Counted from the first letter of the stretch, positions 26,447-39,670 are shown. The stretch is 64,000 bases of DNA from Chiridota heheva (GCA_020152595.1 JAIGNY010003061.1:459501-523500); one strand, 5' to 3'. Numbers and translations are program-made. Notes: generated by a model not told the origin, from the sequence alone.

Positions 26447-27531
26447 GAGAGAGAGAGAATCTTGGAATGAAAGCTGTTTATCGATAGTATGAATTTTCTT
26501 TCAGAGAATAAGAGCCTTTGAGATTAGATTTATCTAAAATAAAAATTTAATTTTTGGAAATTTGAAGATTTTGATATCAGAAACTTGTGTGGTTAATTTT
26601 CTAAAGGTATATGGACAGGTAGAGATATTGCCATAAATTTGTTGCTTTTGATATTCTGAACATTTCATTAACATACATCTATCAAAATTTTCCACTCGTT
26701 TCTGAGATAATTGCTAAAAAAGTGAAAAATTAAGCCCCAAGAAATGGCTGGACTTGCACTATTAAAAAAAGGTGTGTGACAAGAATAAGGGCACAGTGAG
26801 GCCTACTTTCACTGTGTTACCGTGTCACATTGACCTAGGCCACTCAAAAACTCTGTTTCATTGCATTAGACCTAAGAATATCGCTTAATTAGCAATATGC
26901 TAATTGTTTTGTTGATTTTTTTGTGGATATAGAGAGGAAATATCGGCTCGAGCTCCGATCCATTATTTCTTTATGATTGGTGAACTTCACCTGTTGCATT
27001 AGGTTGTAAGTATTACTGTATTTTACACCAACTTTTACATAATGTTAGTGTTGTACTGTCTTATCCTTACGTCACGAAAAAGCCAACACGTAATGAGCAT
27101 ATATTTGGAGACTTGAAAATAAGCCAGATTTTTCACATTTTGGGATCGATTTTGTAAGAAAGTGTTTGTGGTGAGTGTTTATGAAGGGTATTTGTATCAA
27201 TTTATGCAAAGTGGTTGCTACCTGTCCATATACCCTTAAAAAACATTGATATATCTATCTGCATACTGGTTGTGCCCGATTAAGTGGTGTTTTGCTAAAA
27301 TAATCTTGGAGTAATCTTTTTAATTTCATATTCTCATGGAAAGACCACTATATTATCATGTTTTGTGTTGGGCATACAACCACTTGTTGTAATTTGATGA
27401 ATATTCATATCTCTAGATTTCATATCTGAAGATATAGGCTACCTTTAGATAATCGGAGTAGATATTGCTTCTTGTTTAAATATATATTCTTTAAATACAA
27501 GTGGTTTCTGGAAATTCTTTTGTTTACACCT

Positions 27532-27956
27532 TAAATCCCACATGTTCAAAACGAGAGTGCAATTTTTTAAAACCGCTTTTTCTCACAACTTTTGCCAAAA
27601 AATGATATTGATGATAGGTAAAATTCAACCCGAATTGGATTCATTGACAGTTGTGCATGGCTTTTCAGGCAAAAGCTAGGTCTGGAAGTACAGGAAGTAA
27701 ATTTTTGAAAGAAAGAAAATCGTTTTTACATTAAATTTCGAGCATTTTTTAAATTTTCTCTATTTTAAGCCATTTCTTTTTAAAAATCTTTGACATAATC
27801 TCAACCAAAAAGTTACATTTTCTGAAAGAACTAATTAAACTCTTTCAAATGATACCAGTATCATTGCTGTGGGCTTATTTGACGAATCAAAATAAACTTT
27901 TTGTAAAGTGCATGTCCAAACTGGTCGTGCGACGACCGGTTGGAGATTTAAGGGTT
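27532..27956. mobile_element. TTAA-ending repeat with subterminal hairpin (family of 49765 and 50505)
   Basis: Shares gaaagaactaat.aaactctt, tcaaatgata and aaaagtgcatg with 49765..50150 and (inverted) 50505..50905. The right end has a hairpin GGTCGT-GCG-ACGACC and then ggagatttaagggttaa. The left boundary at ttaaatccc is a guess. It also contains ggtctggaagtacaggaagt, a relative of the 22-bp satellite unit at 50885. Confidence 0.5.
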
Positions 27957-28321
27957 AATTGATTCTCAGAAGGAGCATTAAATCGTAAAAAAACGGAAAG
28001 GTCCTCAAATGTAGTCAAAAGTTTGTTAATTCTGACTGTATGACAACTACTGGTTTATAGCACTTGACATGCAACACGATCGATAGGTTTTAGTTAGGGG
28101 TAACGAACTAGGTCTTTTTTTCTTTCTTTTTTCATAAGCATCTGTTGCTGTTGTTCTAGTGTCTATCAATTCTTGCAAATGTATTTCTGTTATGTCTTGG
28201 GGTTTGCAAGTTTTTCTAAACTTTCTGTAGAGTCTCAACCTTTTCTTTTGATTTGCATATGTCCTGCAATTCTTTTATTTTTTGATATTGTTTTTTAAGA
28301 GTTTGTCTATGTATTATCAAT

Positions 28322-28390
28322 TTTATTGTAAAGCGCTTTGATCCACGGGAGAGGCGCTATATAAATAAGTGCAATAATAATAATAATAAT
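28322..28390 (+). mobile_element. Conserved SINE/LINE 3' tail with (AAT)n
   Basis: aaagcgctttgat, then ggcgctatataaat, then gcaataataataat. This core is shared by the 3' ends of many metazoan retroposons, from memory. Only the tail is recognisable, and the upstream part is too diverged to name. Confidence 0.65.
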
Positions 28391-28535
28391 GAGTTTACTT
28401 TCTGTAATGTACATGAAGATACTTGTAATGTCTACCAATCTTTAAAAAGTATATACTGAATGTTAACGGAATCAATTGTAAATAAAGTGAAGGAACAGTG
28501 TAACCCTGATATTAGATGCCTGGAATATTGCCTAA

Positions 28536-28643
28536 AGGATTAGTTCAGTGGTCAAGCATGTTCATCTTCTATGAAAGAGGACTTTAAAAGAAAGAAAATG
28601 GTGAAGAAAGCATTCAGACTTGCTTGACCACTGAACTAATCCT
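28536..28643. mobile_element. Short TTAA foldback MITE (108 bp)
   Basis: Arms AGGATTAGTTCAGTGGTCAA and its inverse are identical for about 24 bases. It is flanked by CTAA on the left and TTAA on the right. The sequence is an internal deletion derivative of the 564-bp foldback at 43232..43795. Confidence 0.88.
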
Positions 28644-29089
28644 TTAACAATTGAGTGTCAGTAAAAGCACAATATCAGGTCTATAGGAACGATTTTCAAA
28701 TGGGTGGTTCAAAATACCAAGCCTGAAAAGGTCAAAATTTTCTTGGTATGTTTGAATGGACTCAAATCAGATCTGAAAGTGGTGTCCTCACTTATATCCA
28801 TGTTTTGCACTCCTTCCACTTAGTGGTAGCAAACAATGTCCACTCAAAAGTTAAAACTCCACCTACATATATGCCTAATTTGTTAGTATCGTAATTATGT
28901 TAATACAATGGAAAGTTTTTATCACATTTTACAATATCAGTTCACAACAAAAAAGGACATCAACAGTTTTTATGGACATTGAAAGTTGATGTGGACTATT
29001 AAAAATTAATATCGATGTTTATAAACTGACATGGACAATACCAAATTCACATTAAGCTGGAAGTCCATTAAGATAACTTTCAATCATAG

Positions 29090-29686
29090 ACATTAGCATA
29101 GTTGGTTGGTACGTCTCCATCATGGCTGACGCGTGACTTTTGTGATGACACACCTCTTTTTCCGGTCTGCTGTTGGCCTGGAAGACCAAGTAGTGTCTTT
29201 ATTATGTCAATCCATCTGGATCCATCTCCCTCTTTCCTTCTTACCATTATTTCCTCTAAAATTTTCACTTCACTCCATCCTTTCCTTCTTTCCAATCATC
29301 TCCGTCCTAACCGTTGCATCTTAATTATTTAACACCCTCTTGGCACCTTTGACTCTTGACTGTCGCGGTGCTGTTAAACCTCATCAAACCAAACCATCTG
29401 GATTTAGGACGTCCTTGTCATCTAGAGCCTTCATTTTCCCCCTGCAAAACAACCTTTTCTAGGCAGTTGTCTTGACGTCTGGCTATATGTCCAAAGTAGC
29501 TGAGAGCTTGTTGGTTGATGAGACCGAGCAGTCGATTCCTCTGACCAATTTCCTGCAATACACTGTAACTGGTTCCTTTCACAGTCCCAGGAATTCTCAG
29601 TACTTGACGACGCCAACACCACATTTCAAATGCATTGATTCTATTACAGTCAGCTTTGTTTAGAGTCCATGATGTTAGCATATGTA
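29090..29686 (-). pseudogene. LINE ORF2 C-terminal fragment, interrupted by another LINE tail
   Basis: Minus-strand coding: SWTLNKADCNRINAFEMWCW, then VLRIPGTVKGTSYSVLQEIG, LSYFGHIARRQDNCLEKVVL, GRPKSRWIDIIKTLLGLP and SRVSHDGD near the end. This is a typical LINE ORF2 tail. An in-frame TGA follows EGSR, and coding is interrupted inside GRPKSRW by the insertion at 29222..29393. A short internal deletion lies before SRVSHDGD. Confidence 0.82.
29222..29393 (+). mobile_element. Nested LINE 3' tail with 10-bp target duplication
   Basis: 172 bases end tggcacctttgactcttgac, then gcggtgctgttaaacctcatc and aaaccaaa. This is the 3' end of the same LINE family as 9277..10686. The exact direct repeat CCATCTGGAT (29212..29221 and 29394..29403) flanks it. 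Skipping the insertion and one repeat joins the host LINE coding on the other strand without a shift. Confidence 0.88.
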
Positions 29687-30026
29687 TTGATTTTTACTGG
29701 GTATGTTTGTGTTATTGTATAGAAGCCTTAAGTGCACTTTTCCCATTCCTATATCCTGCTTTCGAGATATACCAGCAATTTATACAGACTCCAGCCAAAC
29801 GGCAGTTAATTTCTAGTTGTTTATAATTGTTTCTGAAGGCATGTAATGCATGACTTGTTGATATACTTAAAAAGTAGAAATAAGATGTTAATGTTTCAAA
29901 GGTGGTTGAATTATTGCATGCAGTGTATGCAGTAGTTTATTCCATGTTCAATTTGGCATGTCCCTGACGCTGAAATAACATGTAATAGCGCTGTTATTAA
30001 TTAAACTCCTTTGTTTTGTCTTTCAG

Positions 30027-30095
30027 GATGTTGAATGTTTGGAGTTGTCTCATCTACGAGATGCCAGGAATGGCAAATATGCCATGGTGCCAAAG
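30027..30095 (+). CDS. PLCB: Phospholipase C beta, PH-domain exon (first of three in window)
   Basis: This 69-base exon translates in phase 0 as 23 residues, DVECLELSHLRDARNGKYAM followed by VPK. It follows a good polypyrimidine tract ending in tttcag and is followed by the donor gtaggt. The pattern hydrophobic-L-x-x-hydrophobic-x-D-x-R-x-G-[KR] is the one seen in the PH domain of PLC-beta enzymes just after their conserved YW segment (compare ELLDLSLVKDARCGRHAK in vertebrates, from memory). PLC-beta cleaves PIP2 into IP3 and DAG at the plasma membrane downstream of Gq and G-beta-gamma. The exon has no start codon, so it is internal; the N-terminal exon was not found upstream in this window. 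Exon calling rests on protein resemblance, perfect splice sites and frame continuity with the exons at 35740 and 60358. Confidence 0.85.
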
Positions 30096-30186
30096 GTAGG
30101 TCTACACCATACAGACCCATAGCTTTGCTGTTTTACAGGGGGCCCTCTGTGGGCCCGCCCTGCCCCCTGGCGTTCCGCTCTGCCCC

Positions 30187-30193
30187 TCATGAG

Positions 30194-30233
<40 letters not shown>

Positions 30234-30252
30234 TTATTTATATATATATATT
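30187..30252. repeat. Short (TA)n tract
   Basis: About 60 bases of TA with GTATA and TTTATTTA interruptions, 90 bases after the first visible PLCB exon. Confidence 0.95.
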
Positions 30253-31379
30253 TTTTTAAAATATTTTTTATATAGATTTAAAACAAAAAATTATAACCTA
30301 ATAATTTTTAATTAACCTCATAAATGAAATACCTTACATGGATACAGAACACAGAATGATAGCATAGTAAGCAATTGTCCTGTTTGGCTCATGAATGGTC
30401 CTTATCAATCAGAATAGTTTCATTCTGAGGTATGATTATAGCTAAAATCCCAGAGCTTCTTCACCATGGGATTGAGCCTCTGGACTCCATGCCAAAAAGA
30501 CGCAGCACTTTGCGCGTGCATTAATGTGCCCTCAACAAGTCTAGCACTCTGCCCCTTTTAAATCAAGCTAGGGGTCTGCATAAGCCTCAAATATTTGTCT
30601 GTACTGCGCCCCATCATGATCAAAGTACTCATGACATCTAGTAAATGAATCCTTATACATGAGTACACCACAGGCTCCTAGCTTAATAATGGTTAAGCTT
30701 CTAACTTTTTTCACCCTGGAAGCAAGTAGACCACATGGCCCCCAGAAACCCCAGCAACCCCCAGCATGGTGAACAATACTTGTGTGAAACAATTACACAA
30801 AGGAAGAACACAAACAAGAACAAGGGACTCGATAATTTACATAAAGTCAATGGAGATTCAGCTCTGATGATATCACAAATCTGCATATGTTTGCATAACA
30901 TTTTGAAGACTCCAGGACTGAAATTTAAAATGGCCAATTTGAACCAATTTGCTTGCTTAATGGTTTTCTACAGATTTTCAAACAGTCAAACTGATGTTGC
31001 CTGCAGGTGTCAGTAAAGTCTTCCAGTGTACATACTATGCTTACACCCAAAAGTCCATACTTTGATTCTAAGATTTTATCTTTGAAACATGGATTTTATT
31101 CCACTTATCCAGAGGTCACCTCCTATTAAATTGATTTGTTTAGAAAAATAAGAGATAATTATGGAGATTAGAATATTGATATTTGCTTTTGTGTGCATTG
31201 GTGCCATGTTAATATCATTGAACATGTGACATCTACAAGCTGATAACATCTCTGTCTTGACACAGTGCTACCATTGTGGTGGACAGATTAAAATCAAGCA
31301 ATGACAGGCTGTTTAGTGATTTGTCAATTTTAGAAATGTGGTTAGTTTAGTTACATAGAATTAAAGGTAATGGAGAATG

Positions 31380-32258
31380 CTGAGGGTCACCAAAGGCATG
31401 ATTTTCCCCATTAACTGTAACGATAACAAATATTTTAAGTCACTTTATTTAAAAATCTGTCAGTTCAATTTTTTTTTTCTTTTCAGTATGTTATTTAATT
31501 TTTGATATTCTGGGGAATAATACTTTATCAAGAAAAACCTATGTCGTCCTAACACGGAAAGTGAACGTTCGGTCAGTTTTGATAACTTCAGGCCATGTAA
31601 ATCACGATTTTTCCCATTGACTGCAATGATAACAAGTAATAAAATTTACTGTATTAGAAAAGCTACCGGGTTGATTTTTTTTTCTTTCTAAATATATTAT
31701 GTACCTTTTGGTATTCTAGATAATCTGAAATTATTAGGAAAAAACCCATGTCGTCCTAACACGAAAAGAGGAATTTGGGACTGATTTAGGCGGATTTTAT
31801 AAGCTTAGGCTACGCAAATTGTCAAAATACGTCCAGCCTACCATAGCACCGCGTGTTAGAAGAAAATAATCACTTGGATTTTATTTTTGTTGAGCGTCCA
31901 AATTGCACGGCCTTCACATCATTATTAAAAACTTTGCAAATTTATCATTAATGCCTTGCGGATGAGATAATTTATAGCATGATTAGGTTGTTTTGAATGT
32001 TTGCCGTAACTAAACACTAGGTCTGGAAATGTTGGTTGATTTGCATGGCTTAAGGTTTTAAAATAGACCCAAAATTTCACTTTCCGTGTTAGGACAATAT
32101 AAGTTTTTTCCCGACGACTTAATATTACCTAGAATACCAAAAGTTACATAACATAATAGGAAACGAAAAAAATTGAAGCGACAGGTTTTGAAATCAAATG
32201 ACTTAAGAAATTTGTTATCGTTACAGTCAATGGGGGAAACTCATGGTCTTGGTGACTC
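31380..32258. mobile_element. Foldback repeat with long arms and an extra direct arm copy
   Basis: The left arm (31380..31575) and right arm (about 32060..32258, inverted) share roughly 195 bases: ggtcaccaa, catgattttcccc, ctgtaacgataacaaat, tgatattct/ggtattct and gtcctaacacggaaagtgaa. A third, direct copy of the arm lies at about 31598..31790. The middle is unique. No coding frame is seen. Confidence 0.85.
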
Positions 32259-35200
32259 GTGTGAATACATGTTGGCTTCATTCGCTATCACAGCAGCCAA
32301 TGGGATCCCAGTCTTTTCTGTCTATACTTTTATGGTTAGTTAATGTATTCACTTTCTGGATGATTGATGGTACCACTTGTGCCATTGCCATAGGGATATA
32401 CAGGGCTGTAATTCTCTTTTGAAAACTGGGGGAGGGGGAGGGCATACCTTTCATCCACAAATTTGCGGGAGGTTTTTTTCTCAAAAACTTCTGTATTTTT
32501 TTAAGATTTTTTTTTTTTAAAGTGGGGGGGTGGATGTGTCCCAGGTATACCCCCAGGAATTTTGACCCTGGCGATGTAACGTGGGTTGGGTTTGCTTCCT
32601 CAAAAATTGTGCCCCTTCCAAACGAAAAATGTTTTCGATATTCCACCTCACATGTCAAGGGAAATTGGTGGTTTGGGGATGTCAAAAATGTCCCCATAGT
32701 CTTAACTGTGGTTGCAAAGCAAGAAAGCCCAGTTATCATTTCTATAATCCATTCCTCTGAACTCTTGTCAAAATGTGTTATTGACATGCATCCAGCATGA
32801 TGGAGTGCTGAAGCTGAATGACATTGGTATATTTCCTACACTGTAAATAAAGGCCCATAGAAGCAACAGTGAATAAAGATTTCATTGGTACTCGAAGTGC
32901 ATTGGTTAAAGCATAAGTCTTCTTTCCTCTGAAATTCTTAATATTCCTCGCTCTTGGGTTAGCCTCTGTTCACAATGACAGCTTTTTAAATGTCATGAAT
33001 CCCTGGAGTCTCTCTTGTTTTGTTCTTTTGGATCGATATCTGATTAGTTTTGTGCTACCAGAAAGGTTTATTACTGTTATAATGTTTGCCGTTACGAGAA
33101 CCAGAAATACTTGACAATTGCTTCGTGATGCATATTTATCCCTGAAAAGGTTCCAAGGCGAATAAAAATTCATGCATACAAATTGCGACCCTAGAGAGAG
33201 AGAGACTTTGCGACAATTTCTCTCTGTTTTGTTGAAAGTCTTAGAAGTTTGTAGATGATACCGTTTAATTGCAACTGTTTGTTATATCAGGGATATGGAT
33301 CAAACAAATAAAAAGGTCTATATAACCAGGGATGTCTTATTTGGGATTTGGGATGTGTTTTATTGTGATTTGTTTGTTTGATAGAATGCTCAGATGTTTG
33401 TTCTAAAGCAAAAAGTGCAGAAAAAGAAATTGCAAACAATTACAAAAAAGCTTTCCTATATGTCCTATATGTAAAATTAATTTATGCTGTTAAAGAACAT
33501 AGGCAAAATCACATTTGAAAAGAGGATTTCAAAAACAGAAAACTGGTAAACAGGGTTAATATTGTAAACCTTGATTCTAAAAATAGCTTCGCTGTAGCTT
33601 GGATTATGTATCCATTTACACTACGATAAAAAAATATTTATCGTTCCTGCTGTCAATTTGCTCTTTAAACTGCACTTATCGTTATTGCCAAATGAAGGTG
33701 TTCTTGCTCCCCTTCACAGTGTTTAAAAATTTGCTGTAATTGTAATACTTCGAACAAACATTAGAAAAGCAAATTGAATCTAAAAAAAGAATAGTATTAA
33801 CGGCTATATTTAGAACCGTTGTTTTAAGTCTAGAAGTGTGGCATGTACACGTGCACTAGTAAATTGTGTTAGTGATTTGAAACAAAAAGATAATGCTCTG
33901 TAAAGATTCAATTTTCAGCCGGATTTTAAAAACAATTTTTAGATGTGACCTTAAGTCACCTTAAATACCATTAATTAACAAAAGTTTTGAAGTGTTTGGA
34001 TGCACCTAAGTTCTGTAGATGGGACATAGTTAACCAAACATGTTATCACCAGCACCTAGATAATGTGTCAGTCACCCTTCTATAGGTGTACTTACACAGT
34101 CCATAGGTCACAGCTTTTTGAGGTGTTATTTGTTATGTCTTATTTATGGACATACTGCAGGTTGGCTTCTACTCTCGGAGGCTCTTGTACTAACGAGAGT
34201 CAGGACAGAAACCTAATTAAAGTGACAGGGCAACAGAGGCAACTGGGGGTAAGGGAGGGGAAAATTTCCCCATTGTATTTGATTAGTATTCCTCTTGTTC
34301 CCTGATAGTAATCTTTTGTGTATTTTGCTTCCCCATAAACAGTCCAGGAGAGGTCCTATTTCAAGGAACCTGTAAAATACCTGAGCTAACAGACGTCCAA
34401 CAGCTGTTTTGTTCATATGTACAGAAAGACTAACTGAGAGACCATTTTGTCATATAGATTGTAAGATTTTGCTATGCGTAAATTTATTCCTTAGAATCTA
34501 CCATCTCAACAACAAAATTGTACTGTTACAAATATTTGAATTTTTAAAATGACTGGTTTCGCGCCTAAAAGCCTAGCTTTCTTTTTTATTTTTCCTCATA
34601 TTTAATAAAATGGCATGGTAAAAATTTAAAAGGGAGTGGATAATATTTATCCATGGAAGCAATGAAGGTTTGTCATTGGGTTCTAACTTTCGCCGGGAAA
34701 AGAAATTTTTGCTGAGGTATTTAAAATTTGAAAATCATAGCACTACATTAGGATTTAACATTAGTATAGCAAAGCATCATGGGAAATATCACAAAATGGT
34801 GTGTCCATGTCACAAAAAGGTCCTTATTTAAGGAACCTGTATCTTATTAGGACCTCTCTTGGACTTATAAAAAGTCCTTCCGTTCCATCTAATATTTGTA
34901 AACTAATTAGTATTGGTTAGCTCAATTCCAGCCGGAAGGTTGTTCAGTTCCCGGTCGAGCAATGCTAAAGGCTTAGAAAACAGGACTTGCTGCCCTCTGA
35001 TTTGGGGCTTAGCATGATTAATCAGAGCAATTAATATTATTTCATTCGAACCTGTTCTACACCTGAGATTTGTTAAGATTGTTAGACTTCCAAGTGTTAC
35101 TCAATGTCAGACCCATACAATCAAGCTATCATAACTAGACCTTTATCCAGACATATTGCTTTTCAACATAGTTTCTGGCACCAAATGGACAATTTTTGGC

Positions 35201-35739
35201 CATGGGGCCCTTCCCTAGATCCACCACTAGTGAATGTGGTTTGCCCTTCCAAACAAATATCTCATCCCTGCAACTGTATTAGAATGCTGATTTCTTCAGA
35301 AAAATTAAAGGGAAAAAACCATTCAATTTACAGTTGGTCATCCAGTAAGCAGGGGTATCTTTGTGTATTACATATGTAATGTACCTTGTTCAGTATGAGT
35401 AACACACAGTGGCATAGCCAGCATAAAAATCATGTGTGTGTGTGTGGGGGTGGTGGGGGGGAGGGCAAGGACGTAAAGACAACCATGATTTTTTATGTTA
35501 ACATTCAGAATGTGGAGAGTCTGAGAGACCTTGATAACTCTGTTTTTTTTTTAAAGTGGGGATCATGCCCCAGGTTATGCAATTGGAAGTAACCCAATGC
35601 TACCCTTACTGTGTTTGAGGTATTTGTTACTCCCACATTTGCTTTTTCCCTTTCTTTTCTGAATTTTAGAAACAAAGCACCTATGCTTCTTCTGATTGTA
35701 CATTTATTTCACATCTAACAACTTTTCTCTCCCTTCCAG

Positions 35740-35880
35740 GATGGAAAGGTTCGAGATACCTGCACCATGGGCAATCAAGATGACAATCTGGAGGATAAAG
35801 CGCTCACTGTGGTGACCGGTGATGACATGGTCAACTTGTCTTTCCTTAACTTTTATTCCAACAATAAAGCCATTGCTCAG
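35740..35880 (+). CDS. PLCB: Phospholipase C beta, central PH-domain exon
   Basis: This 141-base exon encodes 47 residues in phase 0 at both ends. It lies between the acceptor cttccag and the donor gtaagat. The segment LEDKALTVVTGDDMVNLSFL then NF closely resembles the PLC-beta1/3 PH-domain motif LE[ED]KxxTVVxGPDxVNxxFLNF, which is why I favour a beta1-3 type over the norpA/beta4 type. The acidic linker GNQDDN replaces the variable KDPKIRE-type loop of vertebrates. Joined to the previous exon it reads without a gap through the same positions as family members, so no exon seems to be missing between them. The intron separating them is 5,644 bases. Confidence 0.9.
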
Positions 35881-36639
35881 GTAAGATAGCAGTACAAAAG
35901 CCTATAATCCTCCAATGTTCTGTTTTGTTGTATTTATATATATTATTTTGTGATGTGTTGATAATTTTTGTGTAAATCTCCATCCTGTCCACTCCTGGAT
36001 CATGTTGGTCCATATGGCCGGTGTTTATCCCTGTTTCGCTGTTTTCCATGCAATTATTCTTCCTTGACAGTACGCATATGCGATATTATCGAGGTGGGGG
36101 CAGTAAGCGTAATAAGCGCCCATGCTTGAGCTTCCACCCAACATTTTCTTTGACCAATGACATAAATAAATGATAAACGGTGTTTACATTTCTTTAGTAT
36201 GTTCATGTTGTTTGGTACATATTAAGTGTAGTAAGCCGTATGAAAAGCACAGTCAGTAGAAGTGAGTAGTCACCAGGCTAATTCAACCAGCATGCACTGT
36301 CAATGTCAGCAAAACAATGGGATAATGTGATTGTTTTTTCTGGGGCCGTACAGTATTTGGCTGTGAAACCCCAAACGCAGCACCCTATAGCTTAAATTTT
36401 CAAAGATAATTATTGAAAGAAAGGTTATTGAGCAAGGGTTGATACAGTACGGTTAGCATTGCTTCCACAATCTTTCATGGAAGAAACAAGTTTTAGCATG
36501 GGCTCTTATTAGGATGAAAATTAGGCAGTGAAAAGTGGTTCAATTTTATTTTCGTAACTGCTCTGGACACTTATTAAGTTGAATACGTTATTTATATCTT
36601 TTGTATCAAGATTTTTTGTTGTATCTTTGTATGATTTTG

Positions 36640-36920
36640 TGACTTTAGCCTCCCCCCTCACACTCTTGGTAGGAAAATGTTATTTTGTGACTATCAACAC
36701 CCCATATCCCCCACTCCACACTCGGTATGGCAAATCCAGCCCATAACAGGACATCAGTCAATTGCAGCTTAACTCCCCAGGGATACCTGTATTCATTTAC
36801 AGCTGAGTAGACTGAAGCAAGTAGAATAATGTATGCTGCTAAAGAACACCTCGCAAGACGCAAGCTGGGAATTGAACCCAATAGATAAAAAGTTTGAGTC
36901 TCTAAGCACTGAGTCACTTC
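36640..36920 (-). mobile_element. tRNA-derived SINE, minus strand
   Basis: The minus strand begins tRNA-like, with a box A region TGACTCAGTGCTTAGAG (about 36900..36916) and box B GGGTTCAATTCCC (36867..36879). The body has cagctgagtagactga and aactccccaggg on the + strand. Similar bodies occur at 57715..58020 and 48160..48344. Confidence 0.7.
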
Positions 36921-37759
36921 GCTTACTGTTTATATCTCAATACTTGTACATATTGCATGCAGCTATGTTATGCAATCGTTAGGCTAATATTGATGTTCTT
37001 GAAAATCCCAGGCCGTGTAGATCTTTATCTATGTGTTTGCATTTTTTTGTAATTGGATTTTTTAAATCTGAGCAACTGAAGTTTCCATCTTATAAGGTCT
37101 ATTAAACAAATTGCTGTACATGAACATCAACTTTTCATTTCTTAAACAGAAATTGTTAGGTCATTGAAATATGAAAGTGAAAGAAAATTAACGATACAAT
37201 TGTGGCTACAACACGGTTACAAATATATATGTACACATGAACTATTAAATCCAAATATTTTGTAACCGCAATTTCTAAGAATCTGAAGACTTTTTTTAGT
37301 TTAATTAAATCGCTGCATCCTCATTTTCAAGCTCTTGAGTGCATTATCTTGAATCAGTTGTGGAAGTAGGAAAATTATTGGGTTTTTCTATCTTTTTTTC
37401 TAATAAATAAAGCACGCCTGGCCTGGTAAAGGTAGCGGAATATATTTTGTTTTCATTTATCAATCCTAGTTTGGTTCTTTTATGCTCCAATGAAATCTGA
37501 TTACCCCTGGGAAAGGAGAGCTTTCGAGGATTTTTTAAAAGATTTATGGCAAATGATAGATTTACAACTGATTGTGAAGAGAAGGGTGTTAGATAATTAT
37601 TACTTTGCAGTATTGTGAATGGAGCTACTGCTGTTTTTTTTTTTGTTCTTAACAAATTTATGAGATGAGTATTTATGTTACTTTTAAAGGAGCGCTCGGC
37701 CAAAAAGGGAGGGCATATATTTCTGGAGTCTCTATAAAATATTCATATGTACTTCATGG

Positions 37760-38215
<456 letters not shown>

Positions 38216-39075
38216 TTTATGTACCTTTAGTGTTGTTCATAAATTAGAACGTGTCACCCACTAGTTGCTGTAGTTGCTGATCTCATCACCACATACCGTA
38301 TACTCACCCAGTACTTTCTATAAAATATTTAGTTCAAAAGACTTGTCAGTTAGCAATGAACTTTGAAATTTCACTTAAATGTGGCTGATTTTGTATATCA
38401 GTCTTGACCTTTGATCTCATAACAGTTTACGTTAGACTTTTCCCATCACAAATTCACAACAATGCAATTGGTACCCATATGTGCCTGATATGGACTATTC
38501 AAGCTACTCGTGATTCATAATTCAACCCATTCAAACACCACAACAGAAATATAACATTAAGGTTTATTTCCACTTGACCTTTGACCTTTGGGTCTAAAGA
38601 TGGCGCAGCACAACTTTAAAGTCGGCGCAGCACAACTTCACCTCAGAGGATACTATGCCACTACTTTCGATCGTAATCGGCCTTCTACTTTTTACGTTTA
38701 AATTGGCGCAAATTTCTTTATTTTGAACAAGTGGCAGGCACAAAGAGACTTGCAATATCATTCCCATATGGACGATAATGAAATTAATCTTTTCCATAAT
38801 TCCTTGAACAGGTTGAAGCGGACCTTGTTACACAAATACAGGGGCGTCAATCCATTGTCATAGGTGAGAGGGGGACCCAATATGTTTTATAAAAATTTCT
38901 TACCCCTAGGTTCTAGCAGTTATTAGACAGAGCATTAAGCAAAATCTTCGCTAAAGTGCATGACCAAATTTCTTTTTTGGCCGTTGGATAAATGAATTTC
39001 GGAAGATTAACTGGATTTTCGGAAGTAGGCTATACCGATATGAAAGGTGTAACTTTTTTTAGAGGGCGAATCTGC

Positions 39076-39670
39076 CAGCTGTATACACTCTGCGCATTCG
39101 GCGTGGGGTCTAGGCGCCCGCCCAAAGACCCCTAGTGGGGGCCAGGGGCAAAGTGTATTTGGTGGACTAGAGGGCGCCTAAAAATGTATAATATTGTATT
39201 CAATCACCCGATATAACAGCTCAAAGTAAAAATGTAAAATCATAGAAAATGTTTACAATCACTGTCAACGACTCATTTGAAAAGGTCTGTCTTTTTTTTC
39301 CTTTTTGTAATTTTTTGGAGGGGAACTTCCCCCCTCCCCTCCCCCCTCCCTCTCCCAGGCTATGCGCCTAACAGGGCATAGTCATCACTAACTTCTGGGA
39401 GTGAATTCAGCTGTGTATGCTTTGCGCATTCGGCATGGGGTCAAGGGGCCCGCCCAAGAAGGGTGGGGTCCTGGGGCAAAAGCTAGAAGCTATGCGTTTT
39501 GGTGGACTAGAGTGCCTAAAAATGTCTAATATTGTATTTGATCGCCTGATATATCAGCTAAGTAAAAATGTAAAATCATATTGATAATGACAAAAATCAC
39601 TGGCAATGACTGCTCATTTGAAAGGTTTGGTCCTTTTTTTTCTTTCTTTTTTTATATTTTGTATCTATTT
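39076..39670. repeat. Duplicated interspersed repeat, two copies 342 bp apart
   Basis: 39076..39330 and 39418..39670 share cagctgtrta, ctttgcgcattcggcrtggg, ttggtggactagag, gcctaaaaatgt and aagtaaaaatgtaaaatcat, and both end in a long T-run. They look like two copies of one repeat in direct orientation. The G/C-rich start (ggggccaggggcaaa) is typical of invertebrate DNA-transposon ends. Confidence 0.8.

Larger units (their letters stand above)
30096..35739 (+). other. PLCB intron 1 (GT-AG, 5.6 kb)
   Basis: The intron lies between the donor gtaggt and the acceptor cccttccag. It contains a (TA)n tract, a foldback repeat with three related arms and several decayed repeats. Stretches 30256..31379 and 32259..35739 otherwise show no convincing coding content. 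A 169-codon minus-strand open frame at 32278..32787 resembles no protein family that I know and lies in low-complexity G/T-rich repeat. Confidence 0.85.

Noticed and set aside
29635-29700. Possible upstream PLCB exon reading ...FYW before gtatgt
   Set aside because: YW resembles the conserved motif, but the phase and neighbouring residues do not fit, and the DNA is the edge of a LINE fragment.
32278-32787. 169-codon minus-strand open frame
   Set aside because: No recognisable domain, low-complexity G/T-rich DNA and no splice or start support. I could not tie it to any family.
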